A stretch of 64,000 nt of DNA, taken from assembly GCA_016741995.1 (NCBI GenBank), contig JACVCO010000010.1, forward strand, positions 62,001 through 126,000. Reading direction: 5' to 3'. Every line of letters starts with the position of its first letter. The first letter of the stretch is position 1. The stretch comes from Hydrogenophaga sp. (GTDB lineage: Bacteria; Pseudomonadota; Gammaproteobacteria; Burkholderiales; Burkholderiaceae_C). A program made the position numbers and the translations under genes. Below are positions 54,956 through 63,288 of the stretch, piece after piece. The notes under the pieces were generated by a model. It had not been told where the DNA came from and did no database searches. It was given only the letters and a program-made list of their open reading frames with translations.

Positions 54956-57337
54956 TTACTTCTTGGCCGACTGGATGGCTTCCCACACGCGGTTGGGCGA
55001 AGCGGGCATGTCGAAATCCTTCACGCCCAGCGGGGCGAGTGCGTCCAGCACGGCGTTGATGCCCGCGGGTGGCGAGCCGATGGCACCGGCCTCGCCGCAG
55101 CCCTTGGTGCCCAGCGGGTTGGTGGTGCAGGGCGTGCACGCGTGGCCGATGGTGAAGCTCGGCACGTCGTCGGCGCGGGGCATGGTGTAGTCCATGAACG
55201 AACCGGTGACGAGCTGGCCGGTCTCGCGGTCGTACACGCAGTGCTCCAGCATGGCCTGGCCGATGCCTTGCACCAGACCGCCGTGCACCTGGCCTTCCAC
55301 GATCATGGGGTTGATGATGGTGCCGAAGTCGTCCACCGCGGTGAAGCGGTCCACGCGCGTCACGCCCGTGTTCGGGTCGATCTCCACCTCGCAGATGTAG
55401 GTGCCCGCGGGGAAGGTGAAGTTGGTCGGGTCGTAGAACGCGGTTTCGTTCAGGCCCGGCTCCAGCTTGTCGAGCGGGTAGTTGTGCGGCACATAGGCCG
55501 TGAGCGCCACCTGCCCGAAGGTGACCTTCTTGTCGGTGCCTTTCACGGTGAATTCGCCGTTGGCAAAGTCCACGTCGGCGTCGCTCGCTTCCATCAGGTG
55601 CGCGGCGATCTTCTTGGCCTTGGCTTCGATCTTGTCGAGCGCACGCATGATGGCCGCGCCGCCCACCGAGATGGAGCGCGAACCGTAGGTGCCCATGCCG
55701 AAGGGCACGCGGCCCGTGTCACCGTGCACGATGTCGACCTGCGAAGGGTCCAGCCCCAGGCGCGAGGCCACCACCTGCGCGAACGTGGTCTCGTGGCCCT
55801 GGCCGTGGCTGTGCGAACCGGTGAACACCGTGACGCTGCCCGTGGGGTGCACGCGCACCTCGCCGCATTCGAACAGGCCCGCGCGCGCACCGAGCGCACC
55901 CGCGATGTTCGACGGCGCGAGGCCGCAGGCCTCGATGTAGCTGCTGTAGCCGATGCCGCGCAGCAGGCCCTTGGCCTTGCTGGCTTCGCGGCGCTTGCCG
56001 AAGCCGGCCGCGTCGGCCAGCTGGTTGGCCTTGGCCAGGCAGGCGTTGAAATCGCCCGTGTCGTACTGCAGCGCCACCGGCGTCTGGTACGGGAACTGGG
56101 TGATGAAGTTGCGGCGGCGGATCTCGTCCTGGCTCAGGCCCAGCTCCCACGCGGCGCGGCTCACGATGCGCTCGAGCAGGTAGGTGGCCTCGGGCCGGCC
56201 GGCGCCGCGGTAGGCGTCCACCGGCGCGGTGTTGGTGAACCAGGCGTCCACCTCCACGTAGATCTGCGGCGTGGTGTACTGGCCCGCCAGCAGCGTGGCG
56301 TACAGGATGGTGGGCACCGCGGTGGAGAAGGTGGAGAGGTAGCTGCCCAGGTTCGCATCGGTGTGCACGCGAAAGCCCAGAAACTTGCCTTCCTTGTCCA
56401 TCGCCAGTTCGGCGTGCGTCACGTGGTCGCGGCCGTGCGCGTCGCTCAGGAAGGCCTCGCCGCGTTCACACGTCCACTTCACCGCGCAGTTGAGCTTCTT
56501 GGCGGCCCAGGTCACGGCCACGTCTTCGGCGTAGAGGTAGATCTTGGCGCCGAAGCCGCCGCCCACGTCCGGCGCGATCACGCGCACCTTGTGCTCGGGC
56601 AGGCCCATCACGAAGGCCGTCATCAGCAACCGCTCCACGTGCGGGTTCTGGTTCGCCACGTACAGCGTGTACTCGTCGCTGGCGCGGTTGTAGTTGCCGA
56701 TGCAGGCGCGCGGCTCGATCGGGTTCGGCGCCAGGCGGTTGTTGATCAGGTCGATCTTGGTGACGTGCGCCGCGTTGGTGAAGGTCGCGTCCACCGCGGC
56801 CTTGTCGCCAATGGCCCACTTGTAGCAGTGGTTGTCGGGCGCCACGTCGTGCAGCGTGGGCGCGCCCTTCTTCATGGTGTCGCGCACGTCCACCACGGCG
56901 GCGAGTGGCTCGTAGTCCACCTCCACCAGCTCGGCGGCGTTCTTGGCGTTCTCCACCGTGTCGGCAATGACGATGGCCACGTGATCGCCCACGTAGCGCA
57001 CCTTGCCCTGCGCCAGCACCGGGTGCGGCGGCTCCTTCATGGGCTGGCCGCTGGTGTCGGTGATGAGCCAGCCGCAGGGCAGGCCGGCGATCTTGTCGGC
57101 CGCGATGTCCTGGCCGTCGAACACGCCCACCACACCGGGCGCGGCGAGCGCGGCCTGCTTGTTGATGGAGCGGATGTTGGCGTGCGCGTGCGGCGAACGC
57201 ACGAACACCGCGTGCCGCATGTTGGCGAGCTGGATATCGTCGGTGTACTGGCCGGCGCCGGTGAGGAAACGGTAGTCCTCCTTGCGGCGCAGCGGCTCAC
57301 CGATGTGGGGAAGCTTGGCGAAATCGATGGCACCCAT
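54956..57337 (-). CDS. coxL: Form II CO dehydrogenase-type molybdopterin large subunit
   Basis: 793-residue Mo-cytosine-dinucleotide subunit of the xanthine oxidase family. The active-site loop at residues 375-381 reads AYRGAGR, the form II motif, not the AYxCSFR of proven form I CO dehydrogenases. Other marks are HIGEPLRRKEDYRFLTGAGQYTDD, GGGFGAKIYLYAEDVAVTW, GSHSHGQGHETTFAQ and the catalytic glutamate loop GTKGCGEAGAIGSP. Physiological substrate may be CO at low rate or another small molecule. The ATG at 57337 is preceded by a purine-rich ribosome site. Confidence 0.92.
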   Translation of the reverse strand: MGAIDFAKLPHIGEPLRRKEDYRFLTGAGQYTDDIQLANMRHAVFVRSPHAHANIRSINKQAALAAPGVVGVFDGQDIAADKIAGLPCGWLITDTSGQPMKEPPHPVLAQGKVRYVGDHVAIVIADTVENAKNAAELVEVDYEPLAAVVDVRDTMKKGAPTLHDVAPDNHCYKWAIGDKAAVDATFTNAAHVTKIDLINNRLAPNPIEPRACIGNYNRASDEYTLYVANQNPHVERLLMTAFVMGLPEHKVRVIAPDVGGGFGAKIYLYAEDVAVTWAAKKLNCAVKWTCERGEAFLSDAHGRDHVTHAELAMDKEGKFLGFRVHTDANLGSYLSTFSTAVPTILYATLLAGQYTTPQIYVEVDAWFTNTAPVDAYRGAGRPEATYLLERIVSRAAWELGLSQDEIRRRNFITQFPYQTPVALQYDTGDFNACLAKANQLADAAGFGKRREASKAKGLLRGIGYSSYIEACGLAPSNIAGALGARAGLFECGEVRVHPTGSVTVFTGSHSHGQGHETTFAQVVASRLGLDPSQVDIVHGDTGRVPFGMGTYGSRSISVGGAAIMRALDKIEAKAKKIAAHLMEASDADVDFANGEFTVKGTDKKVTFGQVALTAYVPHNYPLDKLEPGLNETAFYDPTNFTFPAGTYICEVEIDPNTGVTRVDRFTAVDDFGTIINPMIVEGQVHGGLVQGIGQAMLEHCVYDRETGQLVTGSFMDYTMPRADDVPSFTIGHACTPCTTNPLGTKGCGEAGAIGSPPAGINAVLDALAPLGVKDFDMPASPNRVWEAIQSAKK

Positions 57338-57354
57338 GGTGTGTTCTCCTTCGC

Positions 57355-57819
57355 TTACTTCATGGCGGCAGCGCCTTGCTGCACGGCCTTGACGATGTTG
57401 TGATAACCCGTGCAGCGGCACAGGTTGCCTTCAAGCTGCTCGCGGATCTGCGCCTCGTTCGCGCCCGGGTGGCGCTTGCACAGGTCGACCGCGCTCATCA
57501 CCATGCCCGGCGTGCAGAAGCCGCACTGCAGGCCATGGCATTCCTTGAACGCTGCCTGCATGGGGTGCATGGTCCCGTCGGCCGCGGCCATGCCTTCGAT
57601 GGTCGTCACCTCGGCCCCGGCCACCTGGGCTAGCAGCACGTTGCACGACTTCACGGCCTTGCCGTTCACGTGCACCGTGCACGCGCCGCACTGCGCGGTG
57701 TCGCAACCCACATGGGTGCCGGTGAGTCGGAGGTTTTCGCGAAGCGCGTGCACCAGCAGCGTGTGCGGCGCCGCATCCACGGTCACGGCGCGGCCGTTGA
57801 CCTTCAGTTCTACGGGCAT
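57355..57819 (-). CDS. coxS: CO dehydrogenase-type [2Fe-2S] small subunit
   Basis: 154-residue iron-sulfur subunit. The N-terminal plant-type cluster uses [15 protein letters not shown] with a further Cys in KSCNVLL; the C-terminal cluster uses [12 protein letters not shown] and [11 protein letters not shown]. Standard length and start (MPVELKVNG, after AGGAGA). First gene of coxS-L-M-D-E-G-xdhC-mocA; a palindrome about 110 bases upstream may regulate the operon. Confidence 0.95.
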   Translation of the reverse strand: MPVELKVNGRAVTVDAAPHTLLVHALRENLRLTGTHVGCDTAQCGACTVHVNGKAVKSCNVLLAQVAGAEVTTIEGMAAADGTMHPMQAAFKECHGLQCGFCTPGMVMSAVDLCKRHPGANEAQIREQLEGNLCRCTGYHNIVKAVQQGAAAMK

Positions 57820-57922
57820 GGTTGTCTCCTGTGGTTGTCGTGGGAACCGCAACCAGTGGAGCACCGGGGCCCGCAGTGGACCTGCGGGTTAACCCTCAAA
57901 AACGCGGGGCGGGCAGAAGAGT

Positions 57923-57935
57923 TCTCAAATTGAGA
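57923..57935. promoter_or_regulatory. Palindrome upstream of coxS
   Basis: TCTCA-AAT-TGAGA is a perfect 5-base inverted repeat about 104 bases upstream of the coxS ATG and 28 bases beyond the DUF1428 stop. It could be the binding site of the GAF/Fis regulator encoded at the other end of the cluster (inference). A CCCGCAG/CTGCGGG hairpin (57870-57888) lies between it and coxS and may affect the leader. Confidence 0.45.
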
Positions 57936-57962
57936 CGGGGCGGGTGGTGCAGTGCAGCACCC

Positions 57963-58331
57963 TCACGCCTTCACCTCAACCACCTGCGCGAAGCCGCCGA
58001 AGATCATGCGCTTGCCGTCGAAAGGCATGGGCGGGTTGTTGGGGTTGGATGGATCCATTCGCGGGTCTTCCATCATCTTCTTCATCCCTGCGTCGCGCGT
58101 GGCCTTGTCCGGCCATTCCACCCACGAAAACGCCACCGTCTCATCGGCGGTGGCCTGCACGGCGCGGCGGAAATCGGTGAGCTTGCCGTCGGGCACGTCG
58201 TCACCCCAACCCTCGATCACACGGATGGCACCCAGCTCGATGAATATCGGGTCGAACTTGCGCGCGTGCTCAATGAACTTCTGCTTGTTGGCCGTGGGAA
58301 CGGCAATGACGAAACCATCGATGTAGGACAT
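57963..58331 (-). CDS. DUF1428 family protein
   Basis: 122-residue protein of the DUF1428 (YbaA-like) dimeric alpha/beta-barrel family. MSYIDGFVIAVPTANKQKFI starts the ferredoxin-like fold, and RVIEGWGDDVPDGKLTDF and PFDGKRMIFGGF are family hallmarks. Function is unknown. It lies upstream of coxS on the same strand but is separated by the cox promoter region. It marks the last native-looking gene before a lower-GC stretch. Confidence 0.85.
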   Translation of the reverse strand: MSYIDGFVIAVPTANKQKFIEHARKFDPIFIELGAIRVIEGWGDDVPDGKLTDFRRAVQATADETVAFSWVEWPDKATRDAGMKKMMEDPRMDPSNPNNPPMPFDGKRMIFGGFAQVVEVKA

Positions 58332-58739
58332 TTGGTTACTCCTGTTGGGTTGATGGGGAGGTGGCCTCGGCTGAGGATGCCTCCTATCGCTACGACGGAT
58401 GACAGGGTGCCAGATCGACGGCCTTTTGTCGGAAGGGGAGGCCGACGCCTTTGGCGGTGCTGGGGCTGGGGTACCGCTGACTAGCCTGACGGCCGTCGTC
58501 ACGGCACGCTCAGCTTAGACCTCTTGGACGTGTAGGTCTGGGGTTGGAGTTGACTCGGTCAAGTAGACGGCTTCCGGTTTGATTCTCAAACCATTTGAGG
58601 CGCCCCATCGGTATCTAGTGGGTCATGCTCGAGGGCATTGCCGACTGCGTGCTAGACATCAAACGGCACCACACAGCCATGAAAGAACATGCGGAACAGG
58701 TTGCTGACTACGAGGTAGCGCCGACCAAATAGCCGGGAT
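58332..58739. other. Intergenic junction region
   Basis: About 400 bases with no supported gene. Base composition drops relative to the cox region. A CTCAAA-CCA-TTTGAG inverted repeat lies at 58585-58599. A 35-codon frame (58625-58732, starting MLEGIADC) is open on the plus strand but has no recognisable family or ribosome site. No integrase, tRNA or direct repeat marking an attachment site was recognised. Confidence 0.5.
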
Positions 58740-61700
58740 TCAGCGACGGCCGATGAGATAGGCCCTGGAGAAGGCGACCCAAGCCTCGGACCCTATGTCG
58801 AACCCCGTCATCAATCGCTCGCCGAGCTTCAGTTCTGGGGCTAACCTGTCGCGGGCTGCACGTTTGTCAAGAGAGCCGGCCTCGCGCGCGATGCGTGCTA
58901 GGGCAACGGCGTAGTCCTCCGGAGCCGGAGCGCCGTGGACGGCCTCCACGACGCCGAAATAGATGTTCCACAGTCGCCGGGTAGCGGGAATCGGCAGGTT
59001 TTGGGGCGCCACTGCCATCAAAGTGATCTGCGCCGCCAAGTGCAATGCCGGCAGCGGCATGTCCGGCCGCGCTGTTGCGTGGTCGAGCCAGACAGCCACA
59101 TATGCGCCAATGGCAGCATTCGAAATGTTCTGGTCTTGGACAAGGATTCTTAGGACGGCGCCTGCATGGTTCACGGCGCCCATGAAGTTGGTGCGCGGCC
59201 CCCAGATGCCTGCGGCAATCGACATGAATGGGCCAGCTTGGCGCAGGAGGGCGGCCGCGTCGGCCACCCGAGGAGCCTCGCGCACCGCCTGCGGAACGAG
59301 AGCCAGGTGGTGCCGCAGTTGAATCTGAACTCCAACGCGCCATTCGCAGAGCTGAGCGAGCTTCGCCGCGACTTCCTCGGTAGTGAGCAGTGCGATCTCC
59401 TCGAGCCCGCAAAGCAGGTCCAAGGTGCACATCCCGCCCGCTTCGAACTTGTCCTTCAACACCCACAAGCGCAGCATGGCGTCGTCCGAGTAGAGGACGT
59501 ATTCACCAGTGCGAGCGAGGCTATGTAGCTCGCGGGACGAGCTCGGCAGATGACCGTCCTCCTCTGTTGGTGCTCCACGGGGCTGCAAGATCTGAGGCAG
59601 TCGGGCGCGCAGGCGCTTCTGGACGTCCATGCAGCGGTCTCGGAAGATGCTTCCAGAGAACGCCTGCGACATCTTCATCAGTTCACCGACCGTCGCCTGC
59701 GAGATGGCGACTTTCGGGAAGAAGTCGAAGACCTTTTCCAGCAGTCCAAGATCGCTTAACACGAACAGCGTGATCAAGTCGAACAGCGGCGTCCGCGACC
59801 TAAAGAAGTCTGCTGGGCGCTGCTCCCACCCTTGACCGATCATGTTCAGGTGGAACTTCTTGTCCTCAGCGGACGACCGTTTCGCGAGTTCCCACAGGTG
59901 CGCGACGTCCTGCACGTTCCCAAGTGCGAATCGTGGCCGCCATGCAAACGGCAGTGGCAGCTCTCCGCGCTGTAGCTGGGACTCCAGCTGCGCACGCTGC
60001 CGTTCGCGTTCCTCGGTCAAGCCGACGACAGATCGCATGGACCGCAGCAGCTCGTCGGGGCCCGCATCAACTGGTAGCTCCACGCGCCGCAGGATCTTTG
60101 ATTGCGGGAATCGCTCGAAGAATGCGTTGGCGCGAGCCTGGAATTCTTGTTTGCGCGACTCGCTGAGAGCGGCAGTCTCAAAGCTTGTCGCCACGATGAC
60201 CATGCAGAGGAACACGCCCTCCTCGACCTCGTCTTCTTGCGAAGCGAGTGCCCCCATGCGGAAAGCAAGATCGGCCAACCGAGGGCTCGTGGGATTGGCG
60301 TGCTGTTCAAGGTTGAACAGCATCCGGACGCACTCCACTCGTCGCTCCTTGGACTCGGCTCGCTCTAAGATCCGTTCTGCCGCGCTCTTGGCTTCCTCCG
60401 TGAATCCCCAGCGGACCATGATGTTCACGTAGGTGTTCAAGGCGAGGCCGTCCTCGATGCCCCCTTCGAGCATGCCTTCTAGAAGCACGCGCGCCTCGTC
60501 GGAGCGACCCAGCTGGTCAAGTGCGAGCGCCTGGAAGGCCTTGATCCTGCCCGTGGCGTCGAACTCCCTGCTCGCCTCCTCACATAGGGCCAGAAGCTCT
60601 TCCCAGCGGCCCAGAGTGGCGAGCGCGACGCCCATTCTGACCGCGATCATCGGGGCAAGCCGCATGACCGAGCGCAGGCGCGCAGCTACAGAGAGGAACG
60701 TCTCGGCTTGGTTGGCGTCGCCGGCGTCCAGCTCTTGGAACAGGAGCATCGTCGTTGGCCGAGGATGCCCGAGCCGGGCGTCTACCTGCGCAAGTTCGCT
60801 CAGAGCGTCGCCGCCCTGAAGGAGGTTCCGGCGCTTTCCGAGCAAGTAGTCCAAGGCCGCGGCGTGCGCCTGCATCTCCGTGTCGCCTGCGCTGAGGATC
60901 TTGCGCCAGGTTTCCACCAGGTCGTCGCGGGCCATGACGTCGGCGGACAGAGCCGCTAGCGCCAGTGCTGGTCCGAAGAGTTGATGCGAACGGCTTAGCG
61001 TGTCGAGACTGGACACCATCAGGTCGACGCAGTCCCGATGCTTTCCCAATTCGTGCAGGAAGGTGATGCGTCTGAGGGCTTTCATCGGCCCCTCGGGTAG
61101 CCGCGCGTTCGCTTCCAAAGCCGCCTCGAACTCGCCGCACTGTGCCGCCAGGGTTTCTGCCGCCGATTGGATCTGTGCTTGCCTCGGCCGCTCCCGTGCC
61201 GCGGAGAGCACCCTCGGGAGGATCTGTTCCTGCTTGCCCAACATGCTGGCGGTTGCGATCCAGAGGTCGACAATGAACTCGGCGTTGGACACCCACCTGA
61301 TCTCTTCGAGGGCCGCTACGGCTTCCTCAATGTCGCTCCACGCTAGTCGGAGCGCTGCGGCGTCGGCGCCGATCGGTCCCGAAGGAGGCAGGACGTCGTC
61401 TTCCTCGTCGTCTGCCCCTCTCGAAGGCTCGACGCGCGCGCCCCTGAGCGCAATGTTGAAACGCGCTCGCGCGCGCAAGATGAGGAACAACAGTCTGGTC
61501 GACTCGCGCTTCTCCTCCAAGGCGATCCCTTCGATGCAGGCTTGAAGGGCCTCCTCGGATTTTGAGAACATGGTCTGGACGACAGCGCGCGCGGCAAGGC
61601 TTTCGGCGCCTCGGAACGTGTCCAGAAGAGCGATGGCTTCGCCGTGTTTCCGGCTGGCAGCAAGCAGGCGCGCCTTGACGCCGAGGAGCGCAGGGTCCGG

Positions 61701-62702
61701 ATCCGACGGCAACGCGGCGAGCACGTCTGAATAGTCGTCGCCCTGTTCGGTCCGATAGCGCCTGCGCATCTGGCTTTCGGCCCAAGCTGCCCAATACTTG
61801 GGTAGCGGTTCCGCCTCCGCTGCGTTCTTGAAGGCTTCGGATGCAGCCTCATCCTCCCCGATCGCAACACGGCTGCGCCCCGTCAGATGCCAAAATTCCG
61901 CGCGCTCCAAGCTCGAGGCGGATCCCAGCACCTCGGAAGCTTGCCGCAGCAGGTCGGCGCACTTTTCCAAGTTCCCCGCCTCGATTGCCGATTTCGCCTC
62001 GGTTAGCAGCCAGGCGAGGCTCCCGCGAGGCGGATCCACCCAAACCCCCTTGGTCGGCTCCGCCAAAGCTTGGGCGAAAACCATGCTGCGCGAGCCGATG
62101 TTGCGGGTGATCGCCTCGACCATCACGATCCGATCCTCGGCTTCCATCGAAGGGTCCATGCCAGCCACGCTCGTCTCCAACGCATGACCCACTCGGGACA
62201 GGCGGTGGCGCTTACGAACTTCATCGGTCAGGTCGGTCGCGCGATGCAGTTCGTTCGCGGTCGGCACTCGAATCGAGGCCTTCTCCTGATCCAAGGGGAT
62301 CGAGGCAATCTGGATGCGATCGAGCTCCTCGCGCATCCACACGTAGTAGAGCGGGCAATCGCGCGGTTCGTCCGGGTGCGCGCTCAGGTCGCAGAGCACC
62401 AGCAGCACGGGCTCGTCAGTGTTGTCGAACAGCCGGAGCGTTGTCGTGTAAAGCTCGATGGAGATGAAGCTGCCGTCCGCGCTCCGTTTGGGCGATCGAG
62501 TGCCCTTCAACTGGATGCGGAACGGGTGGACGATCTGTTGATTGACGCTGATCTGCGCTTGCAGGTCGTAGCCGAAGTCGTTAACCCCGCCGAGATCCGT
62601 CAGGTGCCAGCCGTTGGGTCGATTGGTTCGCAAGCAGTCGTAGGCCTGCTCGCCAATCTCGTGCGATTCGCCTGTTTGCGGAAGTCCTTCATCGTGCGGC
62701 AT
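58740..62702 (-). CDS. DUF4365-TPR-PIN multidomain protein, putative defence effector
   Basis: 1320-residue cytosolic protein. Residues about 10-170 match DUF4365, a PD-(D/E)xK-like nuclease fold: E15/E18 in the first helix, D46 in NDFGYDL and Q64-x-K66 in FRIQLKGT. Residues about 230-900 are helical repeats of TPR type. Near the C-terminus a PIN-like ribonuclease domain is seen: D975 (LFDLITLFVLSDLG), E1007 (VGELMKM), D1073/D1074 (YSDDAML) and D1095 (TLDLLCGLEE). Codon use is less GC-rich than the neighbours, suggesting transfer. A nuclease-plus-repeat layout fits single-gene antiphage systems, but no function is known. Confidence 0.7.
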   Translation of the reverse strand: MPHDEGLPQTGESHEIGEQAYDCLRTNRPNGWHLTDLGGVNDFGYDLQAQISVNQQIVHPFRIQLKGTRSPKRSADGSFISIELYTTTLRLFDNTDEPVLLVLCDLSAHPDEPRDCPLYYVWMREELDRIQIASIPLDQEKASIRVPTANELHRATDLTDEVRKRHRLSRVGHALETSVAGMDPSMEAEDRIVMVEAITRNIGSRSMVFAQALAEPTKGVWVDPPRGSLAWLLTEAKSAIEAGNLEKCADLLRQASEVLGSASSLERAEFWHLTGRSRVAIGEDEAASEAFKNAAEAEPLPKYWAAWAESQMRRRYRTEQGDDYSDVLAALPSDPDPALLGVKARLLAASRKHGEAIALLDTFRGAESLAARAVVQTMFSKSEEALQACIEGIALEEKRESTRLLFLILRARARFNIALRGARVEPSRGADDEEDDVLPPSGPIGADAAALRLAWSDIEEAVAALEEIRWVSNAEFIVDLWIATASMLGKQEQILPRVLSAARERPRQAQIQSAAETLAAQCGEFEAALEANARLPEGPMKALRRITFLHELGKHRDCVDLMVSSLDTLSRSHQLFGPALALAALSADVMARDDLVETWRKILSAGDTEMQAHAAALDYLLGKRRNLLQGGDALSELAQVDARLGHPRPTTMLLFQELDAGDANQAETFLSVAARLRSVMRLAPMIAVRMGVALATLGRWEELLALCEEASREFDATGRIKAFQALALDQLGRSDEARVLLEGMLEGGIEDGLALNTYVNIMVRWGFTEEAKSAAERILERAESKERRVECVRMLFNLEQHANPTSPRLADLAFRMGALASQEDEVEEGVFLCMVIVATSFETAALSESRKQEFQARANAFFERFPQSKILRRVELPVDAGPDELLRSMRSVVGLTEERERQRAQLESQLQRGELPLPFAWRPRFALGNVQDVAHLWELAKRSSAEDKKFHLNMIGQGWEQRPADFFRSRTPLFDLITLFVLSDLGLLEKVFDFFPKVAISQATVGELMKMSQAFSGSIFRDRCMDVQKRLRARLPQILQPRGAPTEEDGHLPSSSRELHSLARTGEYVLYSDDAMLRLWVLKDKFEAGGMCTLDLLCGLEEIALLTTEEVAAKLAQLCEWRVGVQIQLRHHLALVPQAVREAPRVADAAALLRQAGPFMSIAAGIWGPRTNFMGAVNHAGAVLRILVQDQNISNAAIGAYVAVWLDHATARPDMPLPALHLAAQITLMAVAPQNLPIPATRRLWNIYFGVVEAVHGAPAPEDYAVALARIAREAGSLDKRAARDRLAPELKLGERLMTGFDIGSEAWVAFSRAYLIGRR

Positions 62703-62960
62703 GCGGCTTTACCCCCTCGCCCTTAGTCGTCCAAATTCGCTCCGACCAGATTGTCCGTCTTCGGCGCAGAACTCTAAGGGGCGGCATCCCTTGGACCAGT
62801 TGCCCCCCGCGCAGGCGTTGACCGGCGAGCTAGTGTGGCTACCGTTCGCGCCGGCGCATGTCGGCGCCTGCTGCCCACCCGGGCGAACCCTCGCGGGACG
62901 AAGTTAGTCAACCTTCATTCCTTGATCTCCTTTGCAAGCGATTCTGAGGAGTGGGCACCC
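62703..62960. other. Intergenic region upstream of the DUF4365 gene
   Basis: Spacer between divergent genes. It should carry the promoter of the DUF4365 gene; GAGGGGG about 10 bases before that ATG is its ribosome site. A GCGCCG/CGGCGC inverted repeat lies at 62848-62867. No attC-like site, transposase or tRNA is seen. Confidence 0.45.
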
Positions 62961-63140
62961 GTGATTCGCATGCAGAAGAAATCTGTCATTGGCTACATTT
63001 CCACGCCCGACAAAACCGTCGAGCGCCTCAAGAAGCAAGCCAAGACACTGCAGCGATCTGGCGTCGGCAAGCACTCCGACTCGCTCAATCGCGTTGCCAA
63101 GCCGGGTGGCTACGACCAGTGGCACCACGTCGTCAAGTGA
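62961..63140 (+). CDS. Small hypothetical protein
   Basis: 59-residue basic protein. The GTG at 62961 is chosen because GAGGAG lies 9 bases upstream; an ATG at 62970 is an alternative. The sequence ALK-like KKQAKTLQRSG, LNRVAKPGGYDQWHHV resembles a short helical motif found in many small uncharacterised proteins (pattern: ...ALdrvAr..Gy..WhhV). After its UGA the same frame stays open for 42 more codons (to 63269), so it could be a truncated longer gene. Function unknown. Confidence 0.45.
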   Translation: MIRMQKKSVIGYISTPDKTVERLKKQAKTLQRSGVGKHSDSLNRVAKPGGYDQWHHVVK

Positions 63141-63288
63141 AACGAGAACGGGGTGGCCGTCACTCGCGGCGACGCCGCCGGATGTCTGGTCTTGGCAGAG
63201 CGTGGGCGTTCAATTGAGCTGAACGAACGGCCGCAACCGCTGCATACGAGCTGTTCGTCACTAGGCTGAATTGCTTTAGCCTCATCGC

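Noticed and set aside
54224-57403. A 1059-codon plus-strand frame opposite coxM and coxL
   Set aside because: Same reason: it mirrors conserved coding sequence, shows no motifs and has repetitive composition.
58625-58732. 35-codon plus-strand open frame before the DUF4365 gene
   Set aside because: No ribosome site, no known motif and too short to support as a gene.
62703-63288. Integron attC site or cassette boundary around the AadA gene
   Set aside because: No pair of RYYYAAC/GTTRRRY core sites with the expected imperfect inverted repeat was found; the nearby inverted repeats are too short.
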